A stretch of 64,000 bases of DNA from Pseudeuparius sepicola (Eukaryota; Arthropoda; Insecta; Coleoptera; Anthribidae), in contig OY987299.1 of assembly GCA_963920635.1 (NCBI GenBank), forward strand, positions 127,473,373 to 127,537,372, read 5' to 3'. The stretch's first letter is position 1, and every line of letters begins with the position of its first letter. Below, piece by piece: positions 23,415 through 35,500 of the stretch. A program made the translations under genes and the position numbers. Below the pieces are notes generated by a model. It saw only the letters and a list, made by a program, of their open reading frames with translations, did no database searches and was not told where the DNA came from.

Positions 23415-23931
23415 GTTTGAAATATGTCTAATTATAAAATAGAACGTAATTATGAAAATATTCCATGGCTGACTAGGTATGTGAAAATAAAAAAAAAACA
23501 GAAAATTAGCCATAGCTCTTTAACTTTTTATAATAACTATGCCGAGTATTATAGCTCAAAAAATGTCCGATTTGATAAGGCCACAGCCACCTATGATTTA
23601 CATTTAAAAAACACAAGTCTATGCGATATCTCAAAAATCACAAACAACATAAAAAATTTGATCAGATTATCTTATGAAGCACAAAATTTTCTACAATTTT
23701 TGTCTCCACAGTTTTTCTGTATAATCAGAAATAACGGAGCTACAGACATCTGATGAAATAGCAAAAAATCACTCTTTTCAAAATATCTAGTGAGCCATGA
23801 ACTTTTTTAAACATCCAAAACGGGCATTAGATTGAGCATTCAAAACCACAATTCTTTCCTCATTTAACCTTTGTTCTAGCTCTGCTAGTTTCCGAGAACC
23901 TCATAGTGGTCATTGAAAAAAACTCGCCCTG
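23415..23931 (-). mobile_element. Single-arm copy of the 63079 foldback family
   Basis: The sequence matches one complete arm of the element starting at 63079. Shared landmarks are AAAATTAGCCATAGCTCT, GATATCTCAAAAATC and AATAACGGAGCTACAGA. It ends in GCCCTG (23931) followed by TATA. The other end lacks an inverted partner, so this is a half-element or a precursor of the foldback form. The 109-codon frame through it is not preserved in the other copies. Confidence 0.65.
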
Positions 23932-26163
23932 TATATCTAACTATTAATAGAAAGAGAAAACTGCTGTTCTTCATTATGGTCAGAGTTAAGTCGGAGTATA
24001 GACTAAATTACCTAATTTGTACTACTTCAGTGGTAAATTTGATAAAAGCCCATAACGTTATATTACATATTTTTCATTTAAAAAATAATTCCAGTTCGTC
24101 TCCACTTTCCAATTTTTTACCTCATATAGAGGTAAATTAGTTTGGTCAAAATAAATGTATGGCTAGTTGGGTAGTAAAAATCAGTTAATTTTAACTTTGA
24201 ATGTTTGTTGGGATAATCGTAACAGGCCTAGAGGAGTCCCTTCACCACAAAGATGGAACACCCTGTATATGACAGGGTTTTTGATACTAATAATAATTTT
24301 ATCATAATTCAAATATTTTTCTTAAGGAAGGAATAATAGCAGAGAGCAAGTTATTTTTCCTTCTTTTGTAAGTTTCTTTGCTGCAGTTTCAAGGATTCTC
24401 ATTAGGCAAGATAAACTTGGTGAGGTCGCTGCGCTTTCGGAAAACTTAAAACCGTGGAACTCGTGGAAACGGAAACGGCCGACTCAGATAAGAGTAACTA
24501 CTCCTTAATAGGCGCAAATTAAAAGGTATTACGGACCTACTAATTTGTCAGGATTCCCGGAAATTTATCGCACATGTGTCACCCTAATTTGGCGCTATCT
24601 ATTTGGTGGGCGGCCTATTTGTCTTGAGCAGCTGTTGGATGATAGGGCCTGACTTGATTAGGGGGGAGGGGAGATTGACCGAATAAAATCTAGTAGACAT
24701 GTCACGGTATCTTTTTATATGTTCAAACAATATATTATATTATCCAAGACTTAGGAGGATATATAAGGGTGTTTCTGTTCTAAATGGAAATATTGGGATT
24801 TTGACAAATAATTTCGCGCAAATAACTATTCATTTTATTCATTAAAATACAATACTATTAATACATTAATATTCTTAGTTTCGTTCAGTTCCGTTCCGCT
24901 GTTCCAGTTCCTCTCTACTCGTAGAAATAGAACCGGTGAAGGCGGTGACTGGACCCGTGTTCTGTGCCGGGCCCTGTCCCAATCCCATTGCGTTCACCAA
25001 ATTTTTAAATTTGTACTATAAAATCTATTTAGCGTACCCTCTTTAGGAACGGAAGCAATATTTATCAATGATTCAATATTCAATAACAATAGTTACTTTG
25101 CGACCTTCACGCCTTCACGCCCACATAACCTCAAAATGGCATGTTCCTGTCAGCGCATTTACAACCGGTCCGAAACGAGTTGTCAGCGAGTGAATCAAAT
25201 CGTACCTGTTGTAAACGATCTGAGCGCTGTAAGCACCGTCAGCGCGATTCGGACCACGGCCTTAGAAGACTAGAAGTTAATAATATTGGAACTGTAACAG
25301 GTTTTTTAAGAACAGGTATTGCCTGGAACTGGAACAGGTTGTACCTGTTCCAAGAAAACGCAGTTCCACACCATCTCTAATTGCCAGACATATTTTTTAA
25401 GTGCCTACCTTACGGTATTAGGCCAAGGAGGGGCTATAGCCCCTGTAGCCCCCCCCCCCCGTAGATCCGCCACTGTTGTCGACCCGAAAACACATTAATA
25501 GGGAAGTTTCCTTTAATGGCATTTTGAAACAAAATGCTTATCAGCAAATTATACACTACTAACATATTATTTAGCTATCCACAAAAGTGTTTAATTTTCG
25601 AAATAATATAATAATCTAAAGTAACATTACCCCAGAAGCAACCACATGATTGTGCGGGAGAGGGCTGGTAATTACTCTTATTTAGGTTTCGTTACCATTT
25701 GCGTCTATAGGGCCGACTTTTGCCCGATGAAACTAGGATAGCGTTCCTTCAAGTAGTACGAAAATTGTGATAGGTATGTCATATTATGTATTTTATAGTA
25801 TAACGAATTTCAATGGATTTATTACACCCTGAGGACGTGACGTCATTCCTTTAAAACGCTGATTGTCTCAATTTCAACCATTGTTGAAATTTCAGCATGC
25901 TATACACTAAATATTTTGCATACAATTTTATATAAAAACTAATAACAACATTAAAATACCTAGGTATACCTCAACTTAGCATCGAGTCCTGAGAATTGCA
26001 AGACTTTACAATTTATATGTTTTAATTTGTTTTCAGTCCAAACTTAAAGTGTGAAAGTTGGTTCTCATGTTTTCAAGTTGTCAAAAAATTTCCATGACAA
26101 ACAGCTGACTATAATATTAGAAATGTCGATCACAACTCTGACAACAGTGCAAATCGGTAGGTA
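23932..26163. other. Interval with hAT-like scraps and GC-rich stretches
   Basis: No gene. At 25448-25475 a C12 run is followed by GTAGATCCGCCACTG, the inverse of a CAGTGGCGGATC start known from hAT ends. At 25359-25380 the inverse of TAGAGATGGTGTGGAACTG appears, and GGAAC words cluster at 24880-24915 and 25270-25370. These suggest degraded hAT-type elements, but no pair of ends could be matched. 24430-24700 is moderately G+C rich and otherwise featureless. Confidence 0.3.
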
Positions 26164-27003
26164 CTCCTTGATCTAACCTGTTACTTTTTGAGGTCAGAAA
26201 AAAAGTTTTTGACAAAAGTTTTAGACACTTACCAATGCAAAGTTTTTTGTGCCGCTATTGTGTACAGTGTGTTCTAGAAAGCCGTGGCAGACATAACTTA
26301 TGTTTTTTTTAAATGGAACACCCTATATATTTTCGCATTTTTAAAATCTGATCATCAAGGCAACCAAAATAATATTAAACTTTGTGGCATTATCTTTTTC
26401 CGTTTTTTAAAAATTCCGTTTTCAAATTTAATACTAAATTTATTTAACTCAAATTTGTGGATCTCGTGATAAAGATAGACGATCGATGTAATAACGAAAA
26501 ATATTCGTTTTAAACAAGAGAGTAAAATAGTGAAACTCCAAAATGTTTAGGAGCTTTTACGATTTTCCTGAAATTCTTTATAATTTCGAGAATATAATCA
26601 GTAAAATTTGAAAAGGCTCCTAAATAATTTGGGAGTTCCACTATATTACTCTCTTGTTTAAAACAAATATTTTTTGTTATTACATCGATCACCTATCTTT
26701 ATCACGAGATCCACAAACTCGTGTTAAATAAATTTAGTATAAAATTTGAAAACGGAATTTTTCAAAAACGGAAAAAGATAATGCCACAAAGTTTAATATC
26801 ATTTTAATTGCCTTGTTGAGCAGATTACAAAAATGCACAAATATATAGGGTGTTCCATTTAAAAAAACATAAGTTATGTCTGCCACGGCTTTCTAGAACA
26901 AACTGTACACGGTCCAATAGCGTCACAAAAAACTTTGTACTAGTATCTAAAACTTTTGTAAAGAACTTTTTTTCTAACCTCAAAAACTAGCAAATTAAGG
27001 GGG
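26164..27003. mobile_element. ~840-bp foldback element
   Basis: The halves are inverted copies centred near 26583. The pairs include CTAGAAAGCCGTGGCAGAC, AAATGGAACACCCTATATAT, GGCATTATCTTTTTCCG and GTGGATCTCGTGATAAAGAT. A TACCCTGTA end stands at about 27025, past the right arm, but no equivalent is left of the left arm, so one border seems lost. Frames of 61 and 60 codons on opposite strands are arm artefacts. Confidence 0.75.
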
Positions 27004-29966
27004 GTGTCAATTTGTAATGAACTACCCTGTACAAATCATAAAAGTCTGGAAAATTTCTAGAACACCTTATGGAAGCTCTATACAAGGAAGACAATTAAAA
27101 ACAACATAGTTGTGACAGAAAATGCTCCCAAACTAATCGAAAATTAGAACGGGTGTAATTAGAATACCGAGATAATAAAATGTACCTATCTGCTAGATCT
27201 TTGAGTAGGTTAGATAACAGTGCAAAAATGTGTTTACTAAAAGCTGATAGAACAACTTTAAAGGTATTTTATCATTACAATAAGTTTGGTTAGTATTTTC
27301 ATAACACCTGGGAGTACTGCACCTGCAAGTACTACAGGCCCTGTGCAAAGAGGTCTCCGAAAGTTTCCTTAGACTCATAGGAAAATTTTCTACATCTTTT
27401 GTATCTACCATTTATTCGTAGGTAAAAAAATAATAAAGTTAAGTGGGGGTTTCATCTTACCCAAATAGGCACCCCTGTATTTTTGATAGTGGTTAGCGCT
27501 CAGTAGACATACAGGAATTGTAGTTGTACGATATTTTTTCTAGGTTCACCATCAGTTTTGTCGAGCTCGAGAAGCTCCAAAAACAACCTTTATGTATTTT
27601 AGAAAAACGGCTTGATGGACCACAGCAGCTGAAAGTTTACAGCTAACAGGGCTACGTTTCTGCGGAATACCCGCCCGTCGCCGACGCAGTCCTGCTGAAT
27701 TAATAATTTTAATCCTGGAGATTGCGTGGGCGGGATTAAAAATGAATGCAACGGGATTAACGCGAATACACGCAATTTTCTTTCGCTGTTTGTCCCAGAG
27801 CGAGCTCCCGAAAATGGGGGAAATGTTTAACATTTAATGCTGCGTTTGGTTTGACGCTGTATGCACAGGCGAGGAAATATTAGATACGAACGAATTTTCT
27901 GACATTAAATGATTACAAAGCCTTGAAGTTACAAAACTAGCAACATTAACATACACTAACTGATATATCTTTGTGCAAATATTACGACAAAGCAGTGTGT
28001 ATGCCTTCGTCAAGAATCAAGAAGAATGTCTTCTAGCAATTATTGATACATACAAATGCATCAATCTAAGATTTCCTGTATCTTCGTTTGCGTTTGGTTT
28101 GCACTAAGCACATATACCGGTTTTAAGCTAAGTATCTGCATGTCTACCTGTAATACTCTCGAACCGTTTTTCAACCTCTGGGGCATTTTCGGAGCACTCC
28201 AAACCATCGTATGAAATATTCATCCGCCCTACGTCGAAAGCGTTTGCACCGGGCACACAGCATTGTGATTCTGACTTAAAACGCTGAATTTGAATAAAGC
28301 GCTGCTGAACAAAACGATGTTAAACCGACGAAAAACCAGAACTCGCGGTTTAGCCACCGTCTTATACCTGGAAAGCAATTTACCGTGTTTCTAGGTTATA
28401 GAATCAATCATTAACGAACACACTAAGAAAATGATATAAGGAATAAAAGGACGCTTCCGATTTCCTGCAAATATATACCGCTAAAAGTGTTTGGTCTCAA
28501 GAACTGACTGGCAGATTGTTTTAAACTTTCTAAAGGTGTGTAGTATGCATAAATATCCTACATTCTCTTCGTGAAGTTGCAATAAAATCGGTTTACGTGA
28601 TGTCGAAAGTGATCAACAGCCTTTCTCAATTCTCCAACATCGTACGTGAACGTTCTTAAATTTATACAGCACATATCCGCGAGACGTTTAAGGGTGGAAA
28701 GAAGTTGTGGAAAGCTTTCAAGTGGAGTAAATAGAGCGTCCTGGCGGACAAAGTGCCTCTTACATGAAGCACAAACACGCGTAGCGAAAATTTTGTAATT
28801 TCCATTACAACAGAAGAGCAAGCAACAATTTGGTCGATCATTTAAAATATTAACTTCTAAATTCAAACGATTTAATTTCGACTTATATCAAACACGAAGA
28901 TTTTCCGCAGGTTTTCTTATACCTACATAGGTTCAAGTTTCACATTATTTGTTGGTCAAGTCTACGTGTTACACAAGGTGTTTTTTATGGTGCCGACCAC
29001 TGTTGGTGCCTTACCAGTGCTGTTGTTGCTGTTTGCCAGATATTTTGTATTTTGGTTAGTCGAGAAAAGGACGAAGATTGGTTGTGTGGAAACGTATGGT
29101 TTTACGTTCGAGTAATCGGATCTGCCGTCACCTCAAGATAAGCAACTTTTATTGATTGTTTTACCTTGATTGATTACCAAAATTCATTGTTGGGCCTATT
29201 TGCACCATTTTAGCGTTGACTGACGTAAGACTTCTCACGGCTATAGCTTTATGTCCTGGAAAACAGATGGCTCCGATGGCTCACAATGTATTCTGCATTG
29301 TATTTTATCTCCGGAAAGTGCATGGTGAGCCAAAAATGTATCAGACGTGACAGCCGTGAGCAGTCTTTAATAATAATATATCAGTCAAGTTATTATACAT
29401 GATGATATGATGATTTTGCGGCTAATGTTTGCCTGCATTAATTTTGTTGTTTTAGAAGTTTATCTCTACCTACTATAAGTTTTGTCTTTTCCTTATCTTA
29501 CTACAGTATAGCTATTATTGCTATTTTTCTACATATTTTGGTCATTTTGTAAGTATTTAGATTTAGAAACAAATTCATAATTTGTTGACATTTAAATGTT
29601 ATGTATTTAATGAGTTGAAATAATAGACATAAAAGTATAGTCCACCTTAGGAGAGAATACGAGCCTCAAGAATGCGAGTCAAAAATTTCGAATGTTGCCA
29701 AACTTTGAAATATAATTCTCCTTAGGAAATATAATAAACCAAAGCCATTACGCTAGTGAACCAGAATTGTACAGGTCTTTTGCGATCTGGCAACGCCTAG
29801 CAAGCCCAGTAAAGATTCACCCTGCTATCAGTACCCCAAGCTGAATATTTCTTAGAGCGACTGGCGGTCGTAAATATCTATGCAAGTCACGTACAGTAGT
29901 CTTCGCCTCATAGCCGTGCGCGAAGGGAGACAATTTCAGTTTTGCGGTGTTAGTAGTGGTTGGATA
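27004..29966. other. Long interval without a recognised gene
   Basis: 27580-27840 is a G+C-rich block like those elsewhere in the window. 29225-29365 holds a diverged inverted pair (CTTCTCACGGCT near 29230, AGCCGTGAGCAGTCTT near 29350) that may be an old MITE. The remaining sequence shows no motif. Confidence 0.4.
28558..28866 (-). CDS. Unrecognised 102-codon frame, doubtful
   Basis: It encodes a protein with cysteines near its start and a CASCKRHF stretch, then a leucine-rich middle and a histidine-rich end. I recognise no family and see no TATA box, splice sites or polyadenylation signal to support it. The composition is less biased than most chance frames in this window, which is the only reason to list it. 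Confidence 0.12.
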   Translation of the reverse strand: MNLEVNILNDRPNCCLLFCCNGNYKIFATRVCASCKRHFVRQDALFTPLESFPQLLSTLKRLADMCCINLRTFTYDVGELRKAVDHFRHHVNRFYCNFTKRM

Positions 29967-30060
29967 ATGACCAGTGTCCGCGGAAAGACCATACATAGCC
30001 AAGCCAGGGAAATTATCGCAAACGTAGTAAGGGTTTGCGATGAGGAGGCAACCAATAACG
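29967..30060 (+). pseudogene. N-terminal exon of an insect transposase-like protein
   Basis: From ATG 29967 the frame reads MTSVRGKTIHSQAREIIANV and continues through EEATNNAFKL. The GK..HSQAREII pattern is one I know from the N-terminus of insect transposon-encoded proteins with a helix-turn-helix before a DDE domain. Similarity to the family ends near 30056, after which the frame stays open without recognisable sequence, and a foldback element begins near 30164. Whether the break is an intron or a truncation cannot be decided here. Confidence 0.45.
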
Positions 30061-30163
30061 CTTTCAAATTACTTATTTTATCAGACTCCTCAACTGACTA
30101 TCAAAATTTCCTATTCACGCGTTTTTTATTTTACTCCAACAAACCCCGAGCAGTCCAGCTAGA

Positions 30164-31104
30164 CAGGGTATCCGCTAAGTATGGGGCAATCTCGCAAGAG
30201 CAGGTAAGGGACATCAAAATATTACTATCAAGTTGCTGAACTGTAATTTAGTACCGCTGTGTTTTTTGACATAGAGAATAAGCTGAAAATGTAAATTTCA
30301 AAGTTTCTCACTGTTTTTGTATCAAGTTTTAACTCTTAACTTTCTTGAGGTTCTCCTTTTAGTCTTGTAGGTTCAGAAGATTAGTTCATTTTCTCGTTTC
30401 CAAACAAAAGTGTATACTTGTTTCATAACGATAAAATCAACGGTTTGCTTTGGAATTGGCAAAACGTGCACCAAAACACCTGTTAACTCCAACATTTGGA
30501 ACATAAAATTTTTACCCACTGCTTTCAAATGTTACAGGTCAACTGTACATTTAAAGTAAAGAAAAAATGCCAAATGGGCATTGGTCAAAACACCATTGGT
30601 TTTCTTCAAATAGGATGTCCATATTTGTCTAAATTCAAATCCTTTCTATGTTGAAAGGGAATAATTTTTGCAACATTGTTCTTAATGATTTTTTTCTCAC
30701 TATAAATGAGCACAGTTAATTTGTAACATTTGAAAGCAGTATGTGAAAATTGTAGGTTTCAAATGTTAGAGTTAACAGGTGTTTTGGGTTACGTTTTGTC
30801 GATTTCAAAGCAAACGGTTGATTCCATCGGTATGAAACAAGTATACACTTTTGTTGGGAAATGAAAAGATGTACTAAAATGACGGATCTGCAATACCAAA
30901 AGGATAACTTCAACAAAGTTACGAGAAAAAGCAAGATCCAAAAACAGAGCAAGTGGCGACCTCTGTGAGATACGTAGAAATTTAAATTTTCTGTTTATTC
31001 TCCATCCCCAAAAACACAGCAGTGCCAAATTTCAGGTCAGCAGCTTGATTATTTTGGGAGATATTGCCATAATTCAATTTGAAAAAAAGAGTTACAACGC
31101 CCTG
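30164..31104. mobile_element. ~940-bp foldback element
   Basis: The halves are diverged inverted copies centred near 30635. Pairs include CAAAAGTGTATACTTGTTTC, AAAACACCTGTTAACTC, TGCTTTCAAATGTTAC and ATCAAG(T/C)TGCTGA. The left border is around CAGGGTATCC (30164) and the right ends in GCCCTG (31104). No clean TA duplication is seen. The two overlapping minus-strand frames at 30716-31028 lie in one arm and are not genes. Confidence 0.65.
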
Positions 31105-32520
31105 TATCTCAGTAACTATTGAAATCTGAAAGGTAGTTGATAAGCTCAATCGTAATATTTTGACATCCCCTATCTACTCCTGTGAGATTTGCTGATAAAT
31201 ATCTATAAGATTTCATCCACCTACAAAATCTAAAATAAGAAACCATATAGTGCCTTCGTTGCTAGTTCCAAAAATTGGAACTGGATTTGTATACTCATGA
31301 CTTTCAATTCCGGTCTGCTCGAAACCCCATACTTTTTGAAGGTGACAACGCAGCTGTTTTCAAGTCCTATTCACTTATCTGTGGAGGAGTTCCCTACAAC
31401 AACAACAGTGTGAGATTACTCAACATATTTGTGACACTCGAAAGTTTTTTACTGAGCAGGTTTAAGTGTATAGGTCCCAACTCAGTCTACCAGTATATAA
31501 GCAGGATATTATGGGCAAATATTTAAGTGTTGCCTAGATCCTCAAGATTGTTAGATCCTCACTACACAGACTTTCTCAATTATCCCAAACTACGCCTCAT
31601 CTCAAACAATCCTCTTTGTCGGTATATAGTGTAGTCCTTAACTAATTTCGCAAATCCTCCTTAGCAGGAGCTTAGGACACTCCAGTTTGCTCCACTCTAT
31701 TCTAGAACAAGTAATAAGCCCTTATCCGGCGGGTTATTGATTTTCGAGGGTCTTTAGTGCAGGAGGTCAGCAAAGGAGGGAACGGCTTATGACTGTGAAC
31801 AGCCAATAGATGTTAGGTATAATATATTATTTGTAGTTCAACAAGCAAGCTCAAAACTGAGAACAATACTGGTCATAATTCTGCCGTATACAAGTGATTT
31901 TGTTTACACTTGCTGACTCTTTAAAATATATCGACTGTAAGGATTTTTGCCTTGCCTTTACTATCTCATTTCTATTGCTACCGTACTACGTACGCCCTGT
32001 ATTCCACTAGGCTACTGGTTACAGAATTTTTAAATACACTTTTCTCTTCCGCAAGACCGTTTAAAAATAAAAAGAACCCCGCTACAAAGGAAACGCCCCG
32101 AGACACCGACCGTGCCCACAATGAAAAATGGCAGTTTAAAATTTAAAAACAGCTTTCGCAGGCATTTTCTCCTATTCATTTTTAATTAAGACAACTTAAA
32201 CGGCTTCCAATTTTTCATAAAAGTTAATAGGCTTCTTGGCGCTGCCTGCACTTGGCAGATGCAGCGGCTATTTGCATTTTTCTCCGAAGGAGAGGAAGAG
32301 ACGGAAACGCATTCAGCAAAAACCCGACAAAGGTTTTTAAAGGATTAGCCAGAGTTTTCTCAACTCGCGCTTTAAGCGCATTTAAAGTAGGCGAGACTAA
32401 AATAAGGATGAGAGTCTAAAAAATTGATAAGGCTTAGCTGTCGCCTAAGTATATTAAAGCGTTGCTTTAAGAGGAACTTATTCGAAAAAGCGGGGGGAGT
32501 GTTTGAAACTAGTTTTTTTT
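31105..32520. other. Interval without a recognised gene
   Basis: Frames at 31275-31526 and 31952-32146 lack any motif. 32040-32400 is somewhat richer in G+C. Nothing else stands out before the satellite begins. Confidence 0.45.
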
Positions 32521-35500
32521 CCATTTTTTGGAAAGCGAACGTTAACGACAAAATTAAATTTTGGGCACTGTGTTGTCTGGGTAAGACATTAAAAATAACT
32601 CTCCATGTGTTCCGGATAAGAATGTGAGAGATAGAACAACGGTTTAATGGGAAAAAAGTTGCGCAATTTTGAGGTCAATAAAATGGCACAAACAGATTTC
32701 TAATATCTTTTTTCGTTTTTAAGTTATTTTGAAAAAGTAAAATTTTGTGTTTTCAATTTTATTTTTTTTTTTGAAGTTGTTATTACAGATAGAAAAAAAG
32801 GAAAAACAGTTTCTTGTGCCACTTTTTAACGGGCTTTAAGATGGCGTTTTTAGATCTGTTCTACATCATTTTTTGGAAAGCGAACGTTAACGACAAAATT
32901 AAATTTTGGGCACTGTGTTGTCTGGGTAAGACATTAAAAATAACTCTCCATGTGTTCCGGATAAGAATGTGAGAGATAGAGCAACGGTTTAATGGGAAAA
33001 AAGTTGCGCAATTTTGAGGTCAATAAAATGGCACAAACAGATTTCTAATATCTTTTTTCGTTTTTAAGTTATTTTGAAAAAGTAAAATTTTGTGTTTTCA
33101 ATTTTATTTTTTTTTGAAGTTGTTATTACAGATAGAAAAAAAGGAAAAACAGTTTCTTGTGCCACTTTTTAACGGGCTTTAAGATGGCGTTTTTAGATCT
33201 GTTCTACATCATTTTTTGGAAAGCGAACGTTAACGACAAAATTAAATTTTGGGCACTGTGTTGTCTGGGTAAGACATTAAAAATAACTCTCCATGTGTTC
33301 CGGATAAGAATGTGAGAGATAGAACAACGGTTTAATGGGAAAAAAGTTGCGCAATTTTGAGGTCAATAAAATGGCACAAACAGATTTCTAATATCTTTTT
33401 TCGTTTTTAAGTTATTTTGAAAAAGTAAAATTTTGTGTTTTCAATTTTTTTTTTTTTGAAGTTGTTATTACAGATAGAAAAAAAGGAAAAACAGTTTCTT
33501 GTGACACTTTTTAACGGGCTTTAAGATGGCGTTTTTAGATCTGTTCTACATCATTTTTTGGAAAGCGAACGTTAACGACAAAATTAAATTTTGGGCACTG
33601 TGTTGTCTGGGTAAGACATTAAAAATAACTCTCCATGTGTTCCGGATAAGAATGTGAGAGATAGAACAACGGTTTAATGGGAAAAAAGTTGCGCAATTTT
33701 AAGGTCAATAAAATGGCACAAACAGATTTCTAATATCTTTTTTCGTTTTTAAGTTATTTTGAAAAAGTAAAATTTTGTGTTTTCAATTTTATTTTTTTTT
33801 GAAGTTGTTATTACAGATAGAAAAAAAGGAAAAACAGTTTCTTGTGCCACTTTTTAACGGGCTTTAAGATGGCGTTTTTAGATCTGTTCTACATCATTTT
33901 TTGGAAAGCGAACGTTAACGACAAAATTAAATTTTGGGCACTGTGTTGTCTGGGTAAGACATTAAAAATAACTCTCCATGTGTTCCGGATAAGAATGTGA
34001 GAGATAGAGCAACGGTTTAATGGGAAAAAAGTTGCGCAATTTTGAGGTCAATAAAATGGCACAAACAGATTTCTAATATCTTTTTTCGTTTTTAAGTTAT
34101 TTTGAAAAAGTAAAATTTTGTGTTTTCAATTTTATTTTTTTTTGAAGTTGTTATTACAGATAGAAAAAAAAGAAAAACAGTTTCTTGTGCCACTTTTTAA
34201 CGGGCTTTAAGATGGCGTTTTTAGATCTGTTCTACATCATTTTTTGGAAAGCGAACGTTAACGACAAAATTAAATTTTGGGCACTGTGTTGTCTGGGTAA
34301 GACATTAAAAATAACTCTCCATGTGTTCCGGATAAGAATGTGAGAGATAGAGCAACGGTTTAATGGGAAAAAAGTTGCGCAATTTTGAGGTCAATAAAAT
34401 GGCACAAACAGATTTCTAATATCTTTTTTCGTTTTTAAGTTATTTTGAAAAAGTAAAATTTTGTGTTTTCAATTTTTTTTTTTTTGAAGTTGTTATTACA
34501 GATAGAAAAAAAAGAAAAACAGTTTCTTGTGCCACTTTTTAACGGGCTTTAAGATGGCGTTTTTAGATCTGTTCTACATCATTTTTTGGAAAGCGAACGT
34601 TAACGACAAAATTAAATTTTGGGCACTGTGTTGTCTGGGTAAGACATTAAAAATAACTCTCCATGTGTTCCGGATAAGAATGTGAGAGATAGAGCAACGG
34701 TTTAATGGGAAAAAAGTTGCGCAATTTTGAGGTCAATAAAATGGCACAAACAGATTTCTAATATCTTTTTTCGTTTTTAAGTTATTTTGAAAAAGTAAAA
34801 TTTTGTGTTTTCAATTTTATTTTTTTTTAAGTTGTTATTACAGATAGAAAAAAAGGAAAAACAGTTTCTTGTGCCACTTTTTAACGGGCTTTAAGATGGC
34901 GTTTTTAGATCTGTTCTACATCATTTTTTGGAAAGCGAACGTTAACGACAAAATTAAATTTTGGGCACTGTGTTGTCTGGGTAAGACATTAAAAATAACT
35001 CTCCATGTGTTCCGGATAAGAATGTGAGAGATAGAACAACGGTTTAATGGGAAAAAAGTTGCGCAATTTTAAGGTCAATAAAATGGTACAAACAGATTTC
35101 TAATATCTTTTTTCGTTTTTAAGTTATTTTGAAAAAGTAAAATTTTGTGTTTTCAATTTTATTTTTTTTTGAAGTTGTTATTACAGATAGAAAAAAAGGA
35201 AAAACAGTTTCTTTTGCCACTTTTTAACGGGCTTTAAGATGGCGTTTTTAGATCTGTTCTACATCATTTTTTGGAAAGCGAACGTTAACGACAAAATTAA
35301 ATTTTGGGCACTGTGTTGTCTGGGTAAGACATTAAAAATAACTCTCCATGTGTTCCGGATAAGAATGTGAGAGATAGAACAACGGTTTAATGGGAAAAAA
35401 GTTGCGCAATTTTGAGGTCAATAAAATGGCACAAACAGATTTCTAATATCTTTTTTCGTTTGTAAGTTATTTTGAAAAAGTAAAATTTTGTGTTTTCAAT

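Noticed and set aside
23424..23753. 109-codon frame in the single-arm element
   Set aside because: The related arms at 63079-64000 do not keep the frame, so it is not selected as coding.
23740..23770. CTGATGAAATAGC as another hammerhead core
   Set aside because: No stem II partner and no GAAA box at the required distance.
30716..31028. Two overlapping minus-strand frames (78 and 79 codons)
   Set aside because: They lie in one arm of a foldback element; the other arm has no equivalent.
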